Below are positions 24,286 through 31,282 of a stretch of DNA of 37,666 bases, one piece after another. Location: the NCBI GenBank assembly GCA_045614605.1, contig JAZLDH010000017.1, positions 1-37,666 of the forward strand. Reading direction: 5' to 3'. The notes beneath the pieces were generated by a model that was given only the letters and a program-made list of their open reading frames with translations, was not told where the DNA came from and did no database searches. Position numbers and translations under genes: made by a program. The DNA comes from Onthomorpha sp937906975. GTDB taxonomy: Bacteria; Bacteroidota; Bacteroidia; Bacteroidales; P3. The first letter of the stretch is position 1. The number at the start of each line of letters is the position of its first letter.

Positions 24286-24675
24286 TTAACGTTTGCTGAA
24301 TTGGAAACGTTTTCTTGCTTTCTTTTGACCTGGTTTTTTACGTTCAACCATACGAGGGTCTCTCTTCAACAAGCCTTTTGCTTTTAAAGCGCTTCTGTCT
24401 TCAATGTTTACTTCGCATAATGCTCTTGCGATAGCCATACGTAAAGCTTCTGCTTGTCCAGAAATTCCACCACCATCAAGGTTTGCTTTTACATCATATT
24501 GTCCTTCTGCTCCGATTGTTTCGAAAGCTTGACGGCAAATGTATTGTAATGGTGCTGTTGGGAAGTATTCTTTGTAATCTCTTCCGTTAACGATTATAGC
24601 ACCGTTGCCTTGTTTCATATAAATTCTAGCAACAGCACATTTTCTTCTACCTATAGTGTTTATTACTCCTTCCAT
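24286..24675 (-). CDS. rpsI: 30S ribosomal protein S9
   Basis: 129 aa. Begins INTIGRRKCAVARIYMKQGNG and contains NLDGGGISGQAEALRMAIARAL; ends with the universal basic tail (DPRMVERKKPGQKKARKRFQFSKR), whose last residues contact the P-site tRNA. Length is normal. It starts 5 bases after rplM in the conserved rplM-rpsI pair. Confidence 0.98.
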   Translation of the reverse strand: MEGVINTIGRRKCAVARIYMKQGNGAIIVNGRDYKEYFPTAPLQYICRQAFETIGAEGQYDVKANLDGGGISGQAEALRMAIARALCEVNIEDRSALKAKGLLKRDPRMVERKKPGQKKARKRFQFSKR

Positions 24676-24680
24676 ATCTC

Positions 24681-25136
24681 TTATCTGATTTCGTTAAGGT
24701 TTACTAATCTTGGTTGTTGAGCTTCAAATTTGTGTTCTGCTCCTGCAACAACGTGAAGATTTCTATATAATTGACTTCCTAATTTATTTTTTGGTAACAT
24801 TCCTTTTACAGCGTGTTCAACTATTCTTACTGGGAATTTAGAAAATAATTCTTTTGGAGTAGTGAAACGTTGTCCTCCTGGATAACCTGTATGTCTTACA
24901 TAAACCTTATCAGTAAGTTTTTTACCTGTGAATCTTACTTTGTCAGCGTTTATTACTATTACATAATCTCCACAATCAGCGTTAGGTGTGAAGCAAGGTT
25001 TGTGTTTACCTCTTAATATGTTTGCAACTTTTGTTGCTAAACGTCCTACAACTTCGTTTTCAGCATCAATAACTATCCATTCTTTTTTAGCATTTTCTTT
25101 GCTTACTGATACTGTTTTATAGCTTAATGTTCCCAT
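24681..25136 (-). CDS. rplM: 50S ribosomal protein L13
   Basis: 151 aa. L13 motifs: WIVIDAENEVVGRLATKVANILRGKHK, DCGDYVIVINA, RHTGYPGGQRF, AVKGMLPKNKLGSQLYRNLHV. It is the first gene of the rplM-rpsI-rpsB-tsf operon. Its mRNA has an unusually long leader (about 160 bases) with two long-range helices, described separately, that could mediate feedback control by L13 or another product. Confidence 0.98.
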   Translation of the reverse strand: MGTLSYKTVSVSKENAKKEWIVIDAENEVVGRLATKVANILRGKHKPCFTPNADCGDYVIVINADKVRFTGKKLTDKVYVRHTGYPGGQRFTTPKELFSKFPVRIVEHAVKGMLPKNKLGSQLYRNLHVVAGAEHKFEAQQPRLVNLNEIR

Positions 25137-25297
25137 TTCTGCCTTTTTATTCTACGTTTTTACAAAATTAAATTAAACTTTTTTGTTGAACTTCTTAGAG
25201 TCAAACGGGCAAGTAAGACCTTTGTCATTCAACAACTTACATTTTCCAATTTAGTTCACCATAGGATAATAACGGGTCGCTGATTACCTAAATTGGA
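25137..25297 (-). promoter_or_regulatory. Structured rplM mRNA leader, candidate r-protein autoregulatory element
   Basis: From the predicted transcription start (near 25296) to the rplM ATG there are about 160 non-coding bases. Helix 1 pairs CCAATTTAG with CTAAATTGG (plus-strand 25288-25296 and 25246-25254) right at the 5' end. Helix 2 pairs TTGTTGAA with TTCAACAA (25228-25235 and 25183-25190). CCCGTT occurs once inside each enclosed loop. Regulatory RNA leaders before rplM have been proposed in Bacteroidia, from general knowledge; I cannot align this one here. Confidence 0.6.
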
Positions 25298-25302
25298 GTT
25301 TG

Positions 25303-25310
25303 CAAAATTA
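25303..25310 (-). promoter_or_regulatory. Promoter -7 element of the rplM operon
   Basis: The minus strand reads TAATTTTG, a perfect TAnnTTTG match, with a TTG box about 20 bases upstream. It puts the transcription start at the base of leader helix 1. The divergent radC -7 element is about 45 bases away. Confidence 0.65.
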
Positions 25311-25352
25311 CTACTTTTTCTTTATAACACAAGAAATTATGTAAAAAAATCA

Positions 25353-25360
25353 TACTTTTG
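25353..25360 (+). promoter_or_regulatory. Promoter -7 element for radC
   Basis: TACTTTTG matches TAnnTTTG, 25 bases before the ATG at 25386. It supports that start over any start further upstream. Confidence 0.5.
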
Positions 25361-25385
25361 CCTAAAAAAAAGAAATAATTTTTCA

Positions 25386-26093
25386 ATGGAAGAATATCAA
25401 AAGATAAAGACCACAATAAAGGATTGGGACGAGGCGGATCGTCCTCGCGAGAAAATGATGAATTTAGGAAGACAATCCCTAACTAATGCGGAACTTCTTG
25501 CAATTATTCTAGGAGGAGGCAATAAGGAAAAGAACGCTGTGGAACTTGCGAAGGAGATTTTAATGAGTGTTGATAACAATTTGGCTGAGTTATCTAAACT
25601 TTCATACAAGGACTTTTGCAATCGCTTTAAAGGAATAGGGCCTGCAAAAGCAATTAGCATAGTTGCTGCCTTAGAACTTGGATATAGAAGAAAACAATCT
25701 GCAAGTTTGCAACGTCCTATCATCAATTCTTCTGCCGATGCTTACTCTGCTCTTGCACAATACTTATTAGATAAAGATGTGGAAACGTTTTGGGTAATTC
25801 TTTTAGCAAATAATAATAAGATAATAAAGGTAGTCCCTATTAGCAACGGAGGAATGAATGAAACACTTGTAGATAGAAGAGTGATTTTCAAAGCAGCCTT
25901 AGAATACAACGCTGTAAAAATAATCTTAGCCCACAATCACCCAAGCGGAGAATTAAAACCAAGCCAAGCAGACATAAACACTACAAGAACAATCCTTGAA
26001 GCAGGCAAACTAATGTCAATACAATTATTGGACCATATAATAATAGGAAATGATGATAACTATTATAGTTTCTTAGATAATGGAATAATATAA
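25386..26093 (+). CDS. radC: RadC / JAB-domain protein
   Basis: 235 aa from the ATG at 25386, chosen because the promoter element lies inside the longer frame and family members start near KDWxxxDRPREK. The N-terminal half holds a helix-hairpin-helix-like region (RFKGIGPAKAISIVAALELG). The C-terminal JAB/MPN domain has the metal motif AHNHPSGELKPSQAD (182-196; H183, H185, D196). Despite the name, a DNA-repair role is not established; the family is widespread and cytoplasmic. It is transcribed divergently from rplM and convergently with the lipoprotein gene. Confidence 0.93.
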   Translation: MEEYQKIKTTIKDWDEADRPREKMMNLGRQSLTNAELLAIILGGGNKEKNAVELAKEILMSVDNNLAELSKLSYKDFCNRFKGIGPAKAISIVAALELGYRRKQSASLQRPIINSSADAYSALAQYLLDKDVETFWVILLANNNKIIKVVPISNGGMNETLVDRRVIFKAALEYNAVKIILAHNHPSGELKPSQADINTTRTILEAGKLMSIQLLDHIIIGNDDNYYSFLDNGII

Positions 26094-26127
26094 AAAAAGT
26101 GGAGTTTCCTTCACGAAAACTCCACTT
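26094..26127 (-). terminator. Intrinsic terminator for the lipoprotein gene
   Basis: AAGTGGAGTTT (26097-26107) pairs with AAACTCCACTT (26117-26127); on the minus strand the stem is followed by seven Ts. On the plus strand no T run follows, so it serves the lipoprotein gene rather than radC. Confidence 0.8.
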
Positions 26128-26151
26128 AAAAAAAAGTATTTCCTTTAAGGT

Positions 26152-26685
26152 TTATTTTGTTGTTAAACCGTATGCTTTAAATTCGCCAGAAAATTCTTCA
26201 ATCAATTCAGCTGCATCAAGTATACTGCTAAGTTCTGATATGTCATTTAGAAGAGAAGTTTTTACTCCACCACCTTCAAATGTACCTTCCACCCAAGTAG
26301 AAGTAACTTTTGTTAAAGTAATTGTACCATACAAAGCTGTCATACCATCTTCCTCTATTCCAGAAGTAGGAATGTAAACTAAGGTGTTTTCCATTGAAGA
26401 AAAGTTATCAATATTTCCCGCAGCTTCTAAAACATTCTTTCCTAATCCAAGAGTTTTCTTGCCAATGGCAGCATCTTTCACCTTTATAGCAACAGATTGC
26501 TTAACATTAGTAGCAGTAATGAAAGTGTTATTTTCATTAGAGTAAAACAAAGCAGCAGGAATATGGAAAGTTTCTTTTCCAATAGTAATATCCATTTCAC
26601 CTGCCAAATCTTCTACATTTTCACAAGCTGAAAACGTAAAAATAGCCATAAATAAAGCCAATAATTTCAATAAATTATTTTTCAT
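26152..26685 (-). CDS. Hypothetical lipoprotein
   Basis: 177 aa from the ATG at 26685, preferred to the longer frame because it opens directly into a lipoprotein signal (MKNNLLKLLALFMAIFTFSAC, lipobox FSAC with the lipid cysteine at ~21) and because the -7 promoter element lies upstream of it. The mature part is a beta-rich sequence (DITIGKETFHIPAALFYS…GTITLTKVTSTWVEGTFEG), reminiscent of small Bacteroidota calycin-like lipoproteins such as DUF6252, but I cannot confirm a family. It is monocistronic, with a consensus promoter and its own terminator. Confidence 0.8.
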   Translation of the reverse strand: MKNNLLKLLALFMAIFTFSACENVEDLAGEMDITIGKETFHIPAALFYSNENNTFITATNVKQSVAIKVKDAAIGKKTLGLGKNVLEAAGNIDNFSSMENTLVYIPTSGIEEDGMTALYGTITLTKVTSTWVEGTFEGGGVKTSLLNDISELSSILDAAELIEEFSGEFKAYGLTTK

Positions 26686-26715
26686 TTTCTTAAAGTTTAA
26701 ATTGTTTTTCTTTTG

Positions 26716-26746
26716 CAAAATTATTATTTTTCTTCACAATGACAAA
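26716..26746 (-). promoter_or_regulatory. Consensus promoter of the lipoprotein gene
   Basis: On the minus strand TTTG (plus 26743-26746) and TAATTTTG (plus 26716-26723) are separated by 19 bases. The arrangement is exact. It lies back to back with the mreC promoter. Confidence 0.8.
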
Positions 26747-26755
26747 ATTTATAAC

Positions 26756-26763
26756 TACTTTTG
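26756..26763 (+). promoter_or_regulatory. Promoter -7 element for mreCD
   Basis: TACTTTTG matches TAnnTTTG, 20 bases before the mreC ATG at 26784. The -33 region overlaps the divergent lipoprotein promoter. Confidence 0.5.
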
Positions 26764-26783
26764 CAAAAGAAATTACAGAATAC

Positions 26784-27617
26784 ATGAACAATTTAATAAG
26801 ATTTTTAAAGAGATACTACTTTATTTTTCTTTTTCTCCTTTTAGAAGGGGTAGCAATCTATTTAATATCTCAAAATTCCTATCATCAAGGCTCAGCAATA
26901 GTTAATATCGCAAATAATATCTCAGGAAGTATTTACGATAAGACCAATAAAATTACAAAATACTTCTACTTAGCATCGGTAAATGAAGCCTTGTCAAAAG
27001 AAAACGCAATGCTAAGAAGCCAAATCGAAAACTCATACGTTAAATTTACTGAAAAAGAAATGCAAGTTGAAGACACCGTCTATAAACAACGCTTTACATT
27101 CATAGAAGCCTCAGTTATTTCTAAAACAATTAACAAAAGAAATAACTTTTTTATGCTCAACAAAGGAATGTCTAACGGTGTGATGAAAGATATGTGTGTT
27201 ATAACACCAAACGGCTTGCTTGGATTGATAGTAAATGCTACTTCCAACTTCTCACTTGTGATGACAGTTTTGCATCAAGACACAAAAATAGCAGTAAAGA
27301 ACAAACGCACACAAGCAACAGGTACAATGGTATGGGAAGGTGGCGATTACAGAATAGGACAAATAAAAGAAATGCCATCATCTATACCTTTAAAGAAAGG
27401 AGATACGCTAATCACAAGCGGATATTCAAGAAACTATCCAGAAGGTATAGAAATAGGATACATAAAAACCTTTGAAAAAGACCCATCAACAGGATTTTTT
27501 GATATAGAATTTGAGTTTTCAGCCGACTATAACAAATTAGAATATGTTTATGTGGTGAAAAACCTATTTAAATTAGAACAAGATATATTGGAAAAAAGCA
27601 TAAAAGAAAATGAGTAA
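26784..27617 (+). CDS. mreC: Rod shape-determining protein MreC
   Basis: 277 aa from the ATG at 26784; codons further upstream overlap the -7 element. One N-terminal transmembrane span (YYFIFLFLLLEGVAIYLI, ~12-30), a helical coiled segment (LASVNEALSKENAMLRSQIEN), then the beta-barrel periplasmic domain (ASVISKTINKRNNFFMLNKGMSNGVMKDMCVITPNGLLG…GDTLITSGYSRNYPEGIEIGYI). It links the MreB cytoskeleton to wall-synthesis enzymes. It is followed by mreD with an 8-base overlap; no mreB precedes it, unlike the common mreBCD order. Confidence 0.95.
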   Translation: MNNLIRFLKRYYFIFLFLLLEGVAIYLISQNSYHQGSAIVNIANNISGSIYDKTNKITKYFYLASVNEALSKENAMLRSQIENSYVKFTEKEMQVEDTVYKQRFTFIEASVISKTINKRNNFFMLNKGMSNGVMKDMCVITPNGLLGLIVNATSNFSLVMTVLHQDTKIAVKNKRTQATGTMVWEGGDYRIGQIKEMPSSIPLKKGDTLITSGYSRNYPEGIEIGYIKTFEKDPSTGFFDIEFEFSADYNKLEYVYVVKNLFKLEQDILEKSIKENE

Positions 27618-28122
27618 GACTATTTTCACAACGATTTTAGAGTTTGTATTAATTGCTTTGGTGCAAATACTATTGCTGAACAACGTTCACTTGTTTGGAT
27701 ATATGCAACCCCTATTATATATATGGTTTATAATATTACTACCTAATAACTTCCCAAAATGGTTAGTGATGATTTTAGGCTTTTTGATGGGATTGACTAT
27801 GGATTTATTCTCCTCACAATTAGGATTCCATACTGCAACAGCCACACTCACAGCCACACTAAAACCACTCTTGCTTTCATGGTTTATAAACAACTTTGAC
27901 AACAACACATTCCGTCCTTCAATAGCAGAAATGGGTTTCTTGTCATTCTTAGGTTTTGCTTCCATAGTAGTTTTGCTACATACCTTAATTTATTTCTTTA
28001 TAGAATCCTTTAGTTTCACAGAAATTTGGAGACTACTTCTTAGGATAATTTCCAGTACCGCAGTGAGCATAATACTAATAGTTATTTGCGATACGCTGTT
28101 TATAAAAGCAAAAATAGATTAA
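27610..28122 (+). CDS. mreD: Rod shape-determining protein MreD
   Basis: 170 aa, about five transmembrane spans (ILEFVLIALVQILLLN; PLLYIWFIILLP; WLVMILGFLMGLTMDLF; MGFLSFLGFASIVVLLHTLIYFF; ISSTAVSIILIVICDTLFI). The segment GFLMGLTMDLFSSQLGFHT is typical of MreD. It is an integral inner-membrane component of the elongation machinery. It overlaps mreC by 8 bases. The next genes are iorAB, not pbp2/rodA as in many Bacteroidota. Confidence 0.92.
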   Translation: MSKTIFTTILEFVLIALVQILLLNNVHLFGYMQPLLYIWFIILLPNNFPKWLVMILGFLMGLTMDLFSSQLGFHTATATLTATLKPLLLSWFINNFDNNTFRPSIAEMGFLSFLGFASIVVLLHTLIYFFIESFSFTEIWRLLLRIISSTAVSIILIVICDTLFIKAKID

Positions 28123-28141
28123 ACTATTTACCTCAAAAAAG

Positions 28142-28211
28142 TCTAAGAAATATTTTTTTAAAGCAAAGAAATCTTAAATTTTTTCTTTGCTTTATAGAAT
28201 TATTTCTTAGA
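28142..28211. repeat. Imperfect inverted repeat with AAAGCAAAGAAA core
   Basis: Outer arms TCTAAGAAATA (28142-28152) and TATTTCTTAGA (28201-28211) are exact complements, as are inner arms AAAGCAAAGAAA (28160-28171) and TTTCTTTGCTTT (28182-28193). A 7-by-7 internal mismatch lies between them and a 10-base loop in the middle. It follows mreD but is not followed by a T run. The inner arm is the same motif as in the AT-rich repeats at 18.9, 19.5 and 31.0 kb. Confidence 0.8.
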
Positions 28212-28216
28212 AAAAA

Positions 28217-28248
28217 TTTGCTTAGGTTAGAAAAAAATATTAGTTTTG
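28217..28248 (+). promoter_or_regulatory. Promoter of iorAB
   Basis: TTTG at 28217-28220 and TAGTTTTG at 28241-28248 with a 20-base spacer. The predicted leader is about 35 bases. It begins six bases after the inverted repeat ends. Confidence 0.72.
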
Positions 28249-28291
28249 CGTTTTCTTATATAATGTAATAATAATTTAAAAAAATATAGCG

Positions 28292-29899
28292 ATGAATAAA
28301 TTACTTTTGTTGGGAGATGAGGCAATCGCACAAGGAGCAATAGACGCTGGATTATCAGGCGTATTTGCTTATCCTGGCACTCCTTCCACTGAAATAACAG
28401 AGTATATACAAGACTCTAAGCAAGCAAAAGAATTAGGCATAAGAAGCAATTGGGCTGCTAACGAAAAAACAGCTATGGAAGCAGCTTTGGGTATGAGTTA
28501 TGCAGGAAAAAGAGCGATGTTCTGTTGTAAACACGTTGGAATCAACGTTGCAGCAGACCCATTTATGAACTCAGCAATCACAGGAGCTAATGGAGGTTTG
28601 ATTTACATAGCAGCAGACGACCCAAGCATGCACTCATCACAAGATGAACAAGACTCACGTTTCTATGGCGACTTTGCTTTGATACCAGTCTTAGAACCAA
28701 GCAACCAACAAGAAGCATACGATATGGTACACTACGGATTTGAATTATCAGAACGTTTCCACGTACCAGTAATGATGAGAATTACAACACGTATGGCTCA
28801 CTCTCGTGCAGGCGTTGTTAGAAAACAAGAAGTAAAAGCACAAAATAAAATAACTTTACCAGAAAAGAAAAACCAATTCATCTTACTTCCTGCAAACGCA
28901 AGAGTACAATACAGAGAACTTTTAGCAAAACAAGAAGGTTTGATGGCAGCTGCTGAAACAGACGGTTTCAACAAATACTTTGAAGGTAAAGACAAATCAG
29001 TAGGTATAGTAGCATGCGGAATCGCATACAACTACTTAATGGAAAACTTCCGTGAAACAGAATGTCCTTATCCAGTATTGAAAATCAGTCAATACCCAAT
29101 GCCAGAAAATTTACTAAACAAATTGTATGAAGAATGCGATTCAGTATTAGTATTAGAAGAAGGACAACCATTATATGAAAGACTAATCAAAGGCTTACTA
29201 AACAAAGGAAAACAAATTAAAGGACGTTTAGACGGTTCTCTACCAAGAACAGGAGAATTAAACCCTAATTTAGTTGGAAAAGCATTAGGTTTGAACGTAA
29301 AAGAAGGATTTGCAATTCCTGATTTAGTAGCTCCAAGACCTCCAAAGTTATGTGATGGATGTCCACACATAGATTCTTACACTGCTTTAAACGAAGCAAT
29401 GAAGTCTTACGGAGAATACAAAGTATTTGCAGACATAGGATGTTACACATTGGGAGCATTACCTCCATTGAAGTCAATTTACACAACTGTTGATATGGGA
29501 GCATCTATCACAATGGCAAAAGGAGCAGCAGAAGCAGACCTTCGTCCAACTGTAGCTGTAATTGGAGATAGTACATTCACACACTCAGGAATGACAGGCT
29601 TACTTGACTGCGTTGTAGATAACGTTCCTGTTACAGTAATGATACTTGACAACGGCATTACAGGTATGACAGGTTCTCAAAAGTCATCTGCAACAGGTAG
29701 AATCGAAAGTATTTGTCAAGGAATAGGAGTTGACCCTGCTCACATAAGAGTAATAAACCCACTTCCAAGCAAATTAGAAGAAAACATCAAAGTTATACAA
29801 GAAGAATTGGAATACCAAGGCGTTTCTGTAATTATTCCAAGAAGAGAATGTATAGTTTGGGCGAATAAAAAACGTAAAATGGCTAAAAAAGCTAAATAA
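28292..29899 (+). CDS. iorA: Indolepyruvate ferredoxin oxidoreductase, alpha subunit
   Basis: 535 aa. Pyruvate:ferredoxin oxidoreductase-type domain I at the N-terminus (FAYPGTPSTEITEYI, WAANEKTAMEAALGMSYAGKRAM) and the TPP-binding domain in the C-terminal third (CDGCPHIDSYTAL, VDMGASITMAKGAAEA, GDSTFTHSGMTGLLD, LDNGITGMTGSQKSS). With IorB it oxidises arylpyruvates from aromatic amino acids to aryl-acetyl-CoA, reducing ferredoxin. The chain ends soon after the TPP domain (RECIVWANKKRKMAKKAK) with no CxxCxxC ferredoxin-like tail, whereas archaeal IorA carries one. It is first in a two-gene operon with iorB 18 bases downstream. Confidence 0.92.
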   Translation: MNKLLLLGDEAIAQGAIDAGLSGVFAYPGTPSTEITEYIQDSKQAKELGIRSNWAANEKTAMEAALGMSYAGKRAMFCCKHVGINVAADPFMNSAITGANGGLIYIAADDPSMHSSQDEQDSRFYGDFALIPVLEPSNQQEAYDMVHYGFELSERFHVPVMMRITTRMAHSRAGVVRKQEVKAQNKITLPEKKNQFILLPANARVQYRELLAKQEGLMAAAETDGFNKYFEGKDKSVGIVACGIAYNYLMENFRETECPYPVLKISQYPMPENLLNKLYEECDSVLVLEEGQPLYERLIKGLLNKGKQIKGRLDGSLPRTGELNPNLVGKALGLNVKEGFAIPDLVAPRPPKLCDGCPHIDSYTALNEAMKSYGEYKVFADIGCYTLGALPPLKSIYTTVDMGASITMAKGAAEADLRPTVAVIGDSTFTHSGMTGLLDCVVDNVPVTVMILDNGITGMTGSQKSSATGRIESICQGIGVDPAHIRVINPLPSKLEENIKVIQEELEYQGVSVIIPRRECIVWANKKRKMAKKAK

Positions 29900-29917
29900 T
29901 ATAGAAAGGAGATTGAT

Positions 29918-30499
29918 ATGAAAATAGACATAATATTGTGTGGAGTAGGCGGAATGGGAGCATTAAGTTCTGCTGCAATCATTTCAAAAGCTGCTTTAAG
30001 CATGGGAATGTATATGAAACAAGCAGAAACTCACGGAATGAGCCAAAGAGGAGGAGATGTACAATCTCACTTAAGATTAAGCGACCAACCAATCGCTTCT
30101 GACTTGATTCCAGAAGGCGAATGCGACATAATCCTTTCAGTAGAACCAATGGAAGCATTACGTTACTTACCATTCTTAAACAGAGAAACAGGTTGGATTA
30201 TCACAAACCAAAACCCATTTGTTAATATTCCAAACTACCCAGAACTTGACGGAGTACTTGCAGAAGTAAAGAAAATAAAAAATCATATTCTTTTTGATGC
30301 AGATGCAATAGCAAAAGAAGTAAACAATCCAAAAGGAACAAACATGGTTGTTCTTGGAGCCGCTTCAAAATACCTACGCATAGACATCGAAAAATTAGAA
30401 GACGCAGTACGCAGTATCTTCGGAAAAAAAGGCGATGCAGTTGTTGATGCAAACATAGCAGCGTTAAGAGCAGGTAGAGCCGTAGCAGACAAAATGTAA
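29918..30499 (+). CDS. iorB: Indolepyruvate oxidoreductase, beta subunit
   Basis: 193 aa, the gamma-type (POR_N/EKR) domain: IILCGVGGMGALSSAAIISKAALSMGMYMKQAETHGMSQRGGDVQSHLRLS at the N-terminus is typical of IorB (GxGGxG start, then SQRGG). It is the partner of IorA and is cytoplasmic. It begins 18 bases after iorA and is followed by a terminator, so the operon is just the two genes. Length is usual. Confidence 0.93.
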   Translation: MKIDIILCGVGGMGALSSAAIISKAALSMGMYMKQAETHGMSQRGGDVQSHLRLSDQPIASDLIPEGECDIILSVEPMEALRYLPFLNRETGWIITNQNPFVNIPNYPELDGVLAEVKKIKNHILFDADAIAKEVNNPKGTNMVVLGAASKYLRIDIEKLEDAVRSIFGKKGDAVVDANIAALRAGRAVADKM

Positions 30500-30524
30500 A
30501 ACTTGACTTATAGGTATAAAAACT

Positions 30525-30564
30525 GAATAGAGCACCCCTAAAAAGGTGCTTTATTCTTTTAATA
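30525..30564 (+). terminator. Intrinsic terminator after iorB
   Basis: GAATAGAGCACC (30525-30536) pairs with GGTGCTTTATTC (30545-30556), one G-U pair, 8-base loop, followed by TTTT. It separates iorAB from folK. Confidence 0.82.
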
Positions 30565-30573
30565 AGCCATTTT

Positions 30574-31020
30574 ATGAAAATAACACTTGGATTTGGAAGC
30601 AATTTAGGCGATAGAAAAAACATCATTCTTCAAGCCTACGAATTATTAGAAGAAAAACTTGGGAAAAAACTTAAAGAATCTTCTTTTATTGAAACAAAAG
30701 CATGGGGCTTTGAAAGCGAAAACCTTTTCCTAAACTCCGTTGCAGTTTTTGAAACCGATAAAACTCCAAGAGAAAGCCTTGTAATTTGCAATGAAATCGA
30801 GGCCTTGCTTGGTAGAAAACGTAATCCCAACGCAACAACATACGAAAATCGTCCAATAGACATAGATATTTTGTTTTATGAAAACGAAATAATTGATGAA
30901 ATTGACTTAAAAATCCCGCACCCTTTGATTTCGCAAAGAGATTTCGTACTAATACCACTAAAAGAATTAATGCCAAATTTCATTCACCCCGCATTAAATA
31001 AAAAAGTCAAAGAATTATAA
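30574..31020 (+). CDS. folK: 2-amino-4-hydroxy-6-hydroxymethyldihydropteridine pyrophosphokinase
   Basis: 148 aa. GFGSNLGDRKNII at the N-terminus and the HPPK signature RPIDIDILFYE, then LKIPHPLISQRDFVLIPLKEL, are all present. It transfers pyrophosphate from ATP to the pterin in folate synthesis. It starts 10 bases after the iorB terminator with no clear consensus promoter, so either read-through or an unrecognised promoter drives it. The region downstream (31021-31282) has no gene. Confidence 0.96.
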   Translation: MKITLGFGSNLGDRKNIILQAYELLEEKLGKKLKESSFIETKAWGFESENLFLNSVAVFETDKTPRESLVICNEIEALLGRKRNPNATTYENRPIDIDILFYENEIIDEIDLKIPHPLISQRDFVLIPLKELMPNFIHPALNKKVKEL

Positions 31021-31110
31021 AAATAAAGCAAAGAAAGAAAAAAATATTTCAAAGAAAAATAAAAATAAAGCAAAGAAAAAAATAAAAATTTCTATCAAAA
31101 AACATTCAAA
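31021..31110 (+). repeat. A-rich intergenic repeat with two AATAAAGCAAAGAAA copies
   Basis: AATAAAGCAAAGAAA occurs at 31022-31036 and 31064-31078. The same 15-mer occurs at 18894-18908 and 19508-19522, and its 12-base core forms the inverted repeat at 28142-28211. It lies directly after the folK stop. Confidence 0.75.
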
Positions 31111-31212
31111 TTTTTTGAGTGTTTTAGCATATTTATCAACCTAAAGGAATTATTTGTTTGGAAAATGTTAGATTGTAGAGATAAATATGTGAAATTCAAT
31201 AAGAAAATAAGA

Positions 31213-31258
31213 AACCGCAATAAAGCAGGTTTTCATTTACCTGATTTATGCGGTTTTT
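31213..31258. terminator. Terminator between convergent folK and pyrD
   Basis: AACCGCAATAAAGCAGGT pairs with ACCTGATTTATGCGGTT (31239-31255), with one bulge, then a T run on the plus strand. On the minus strand it lies about 25 bases past the pyrD stop and is followed by a weaker T-rich stretch. It may work in both directions. Confidence 0.78.
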
Positions 31259-31282
31259 ATATTAGTTTCAATTCTTTAATCT

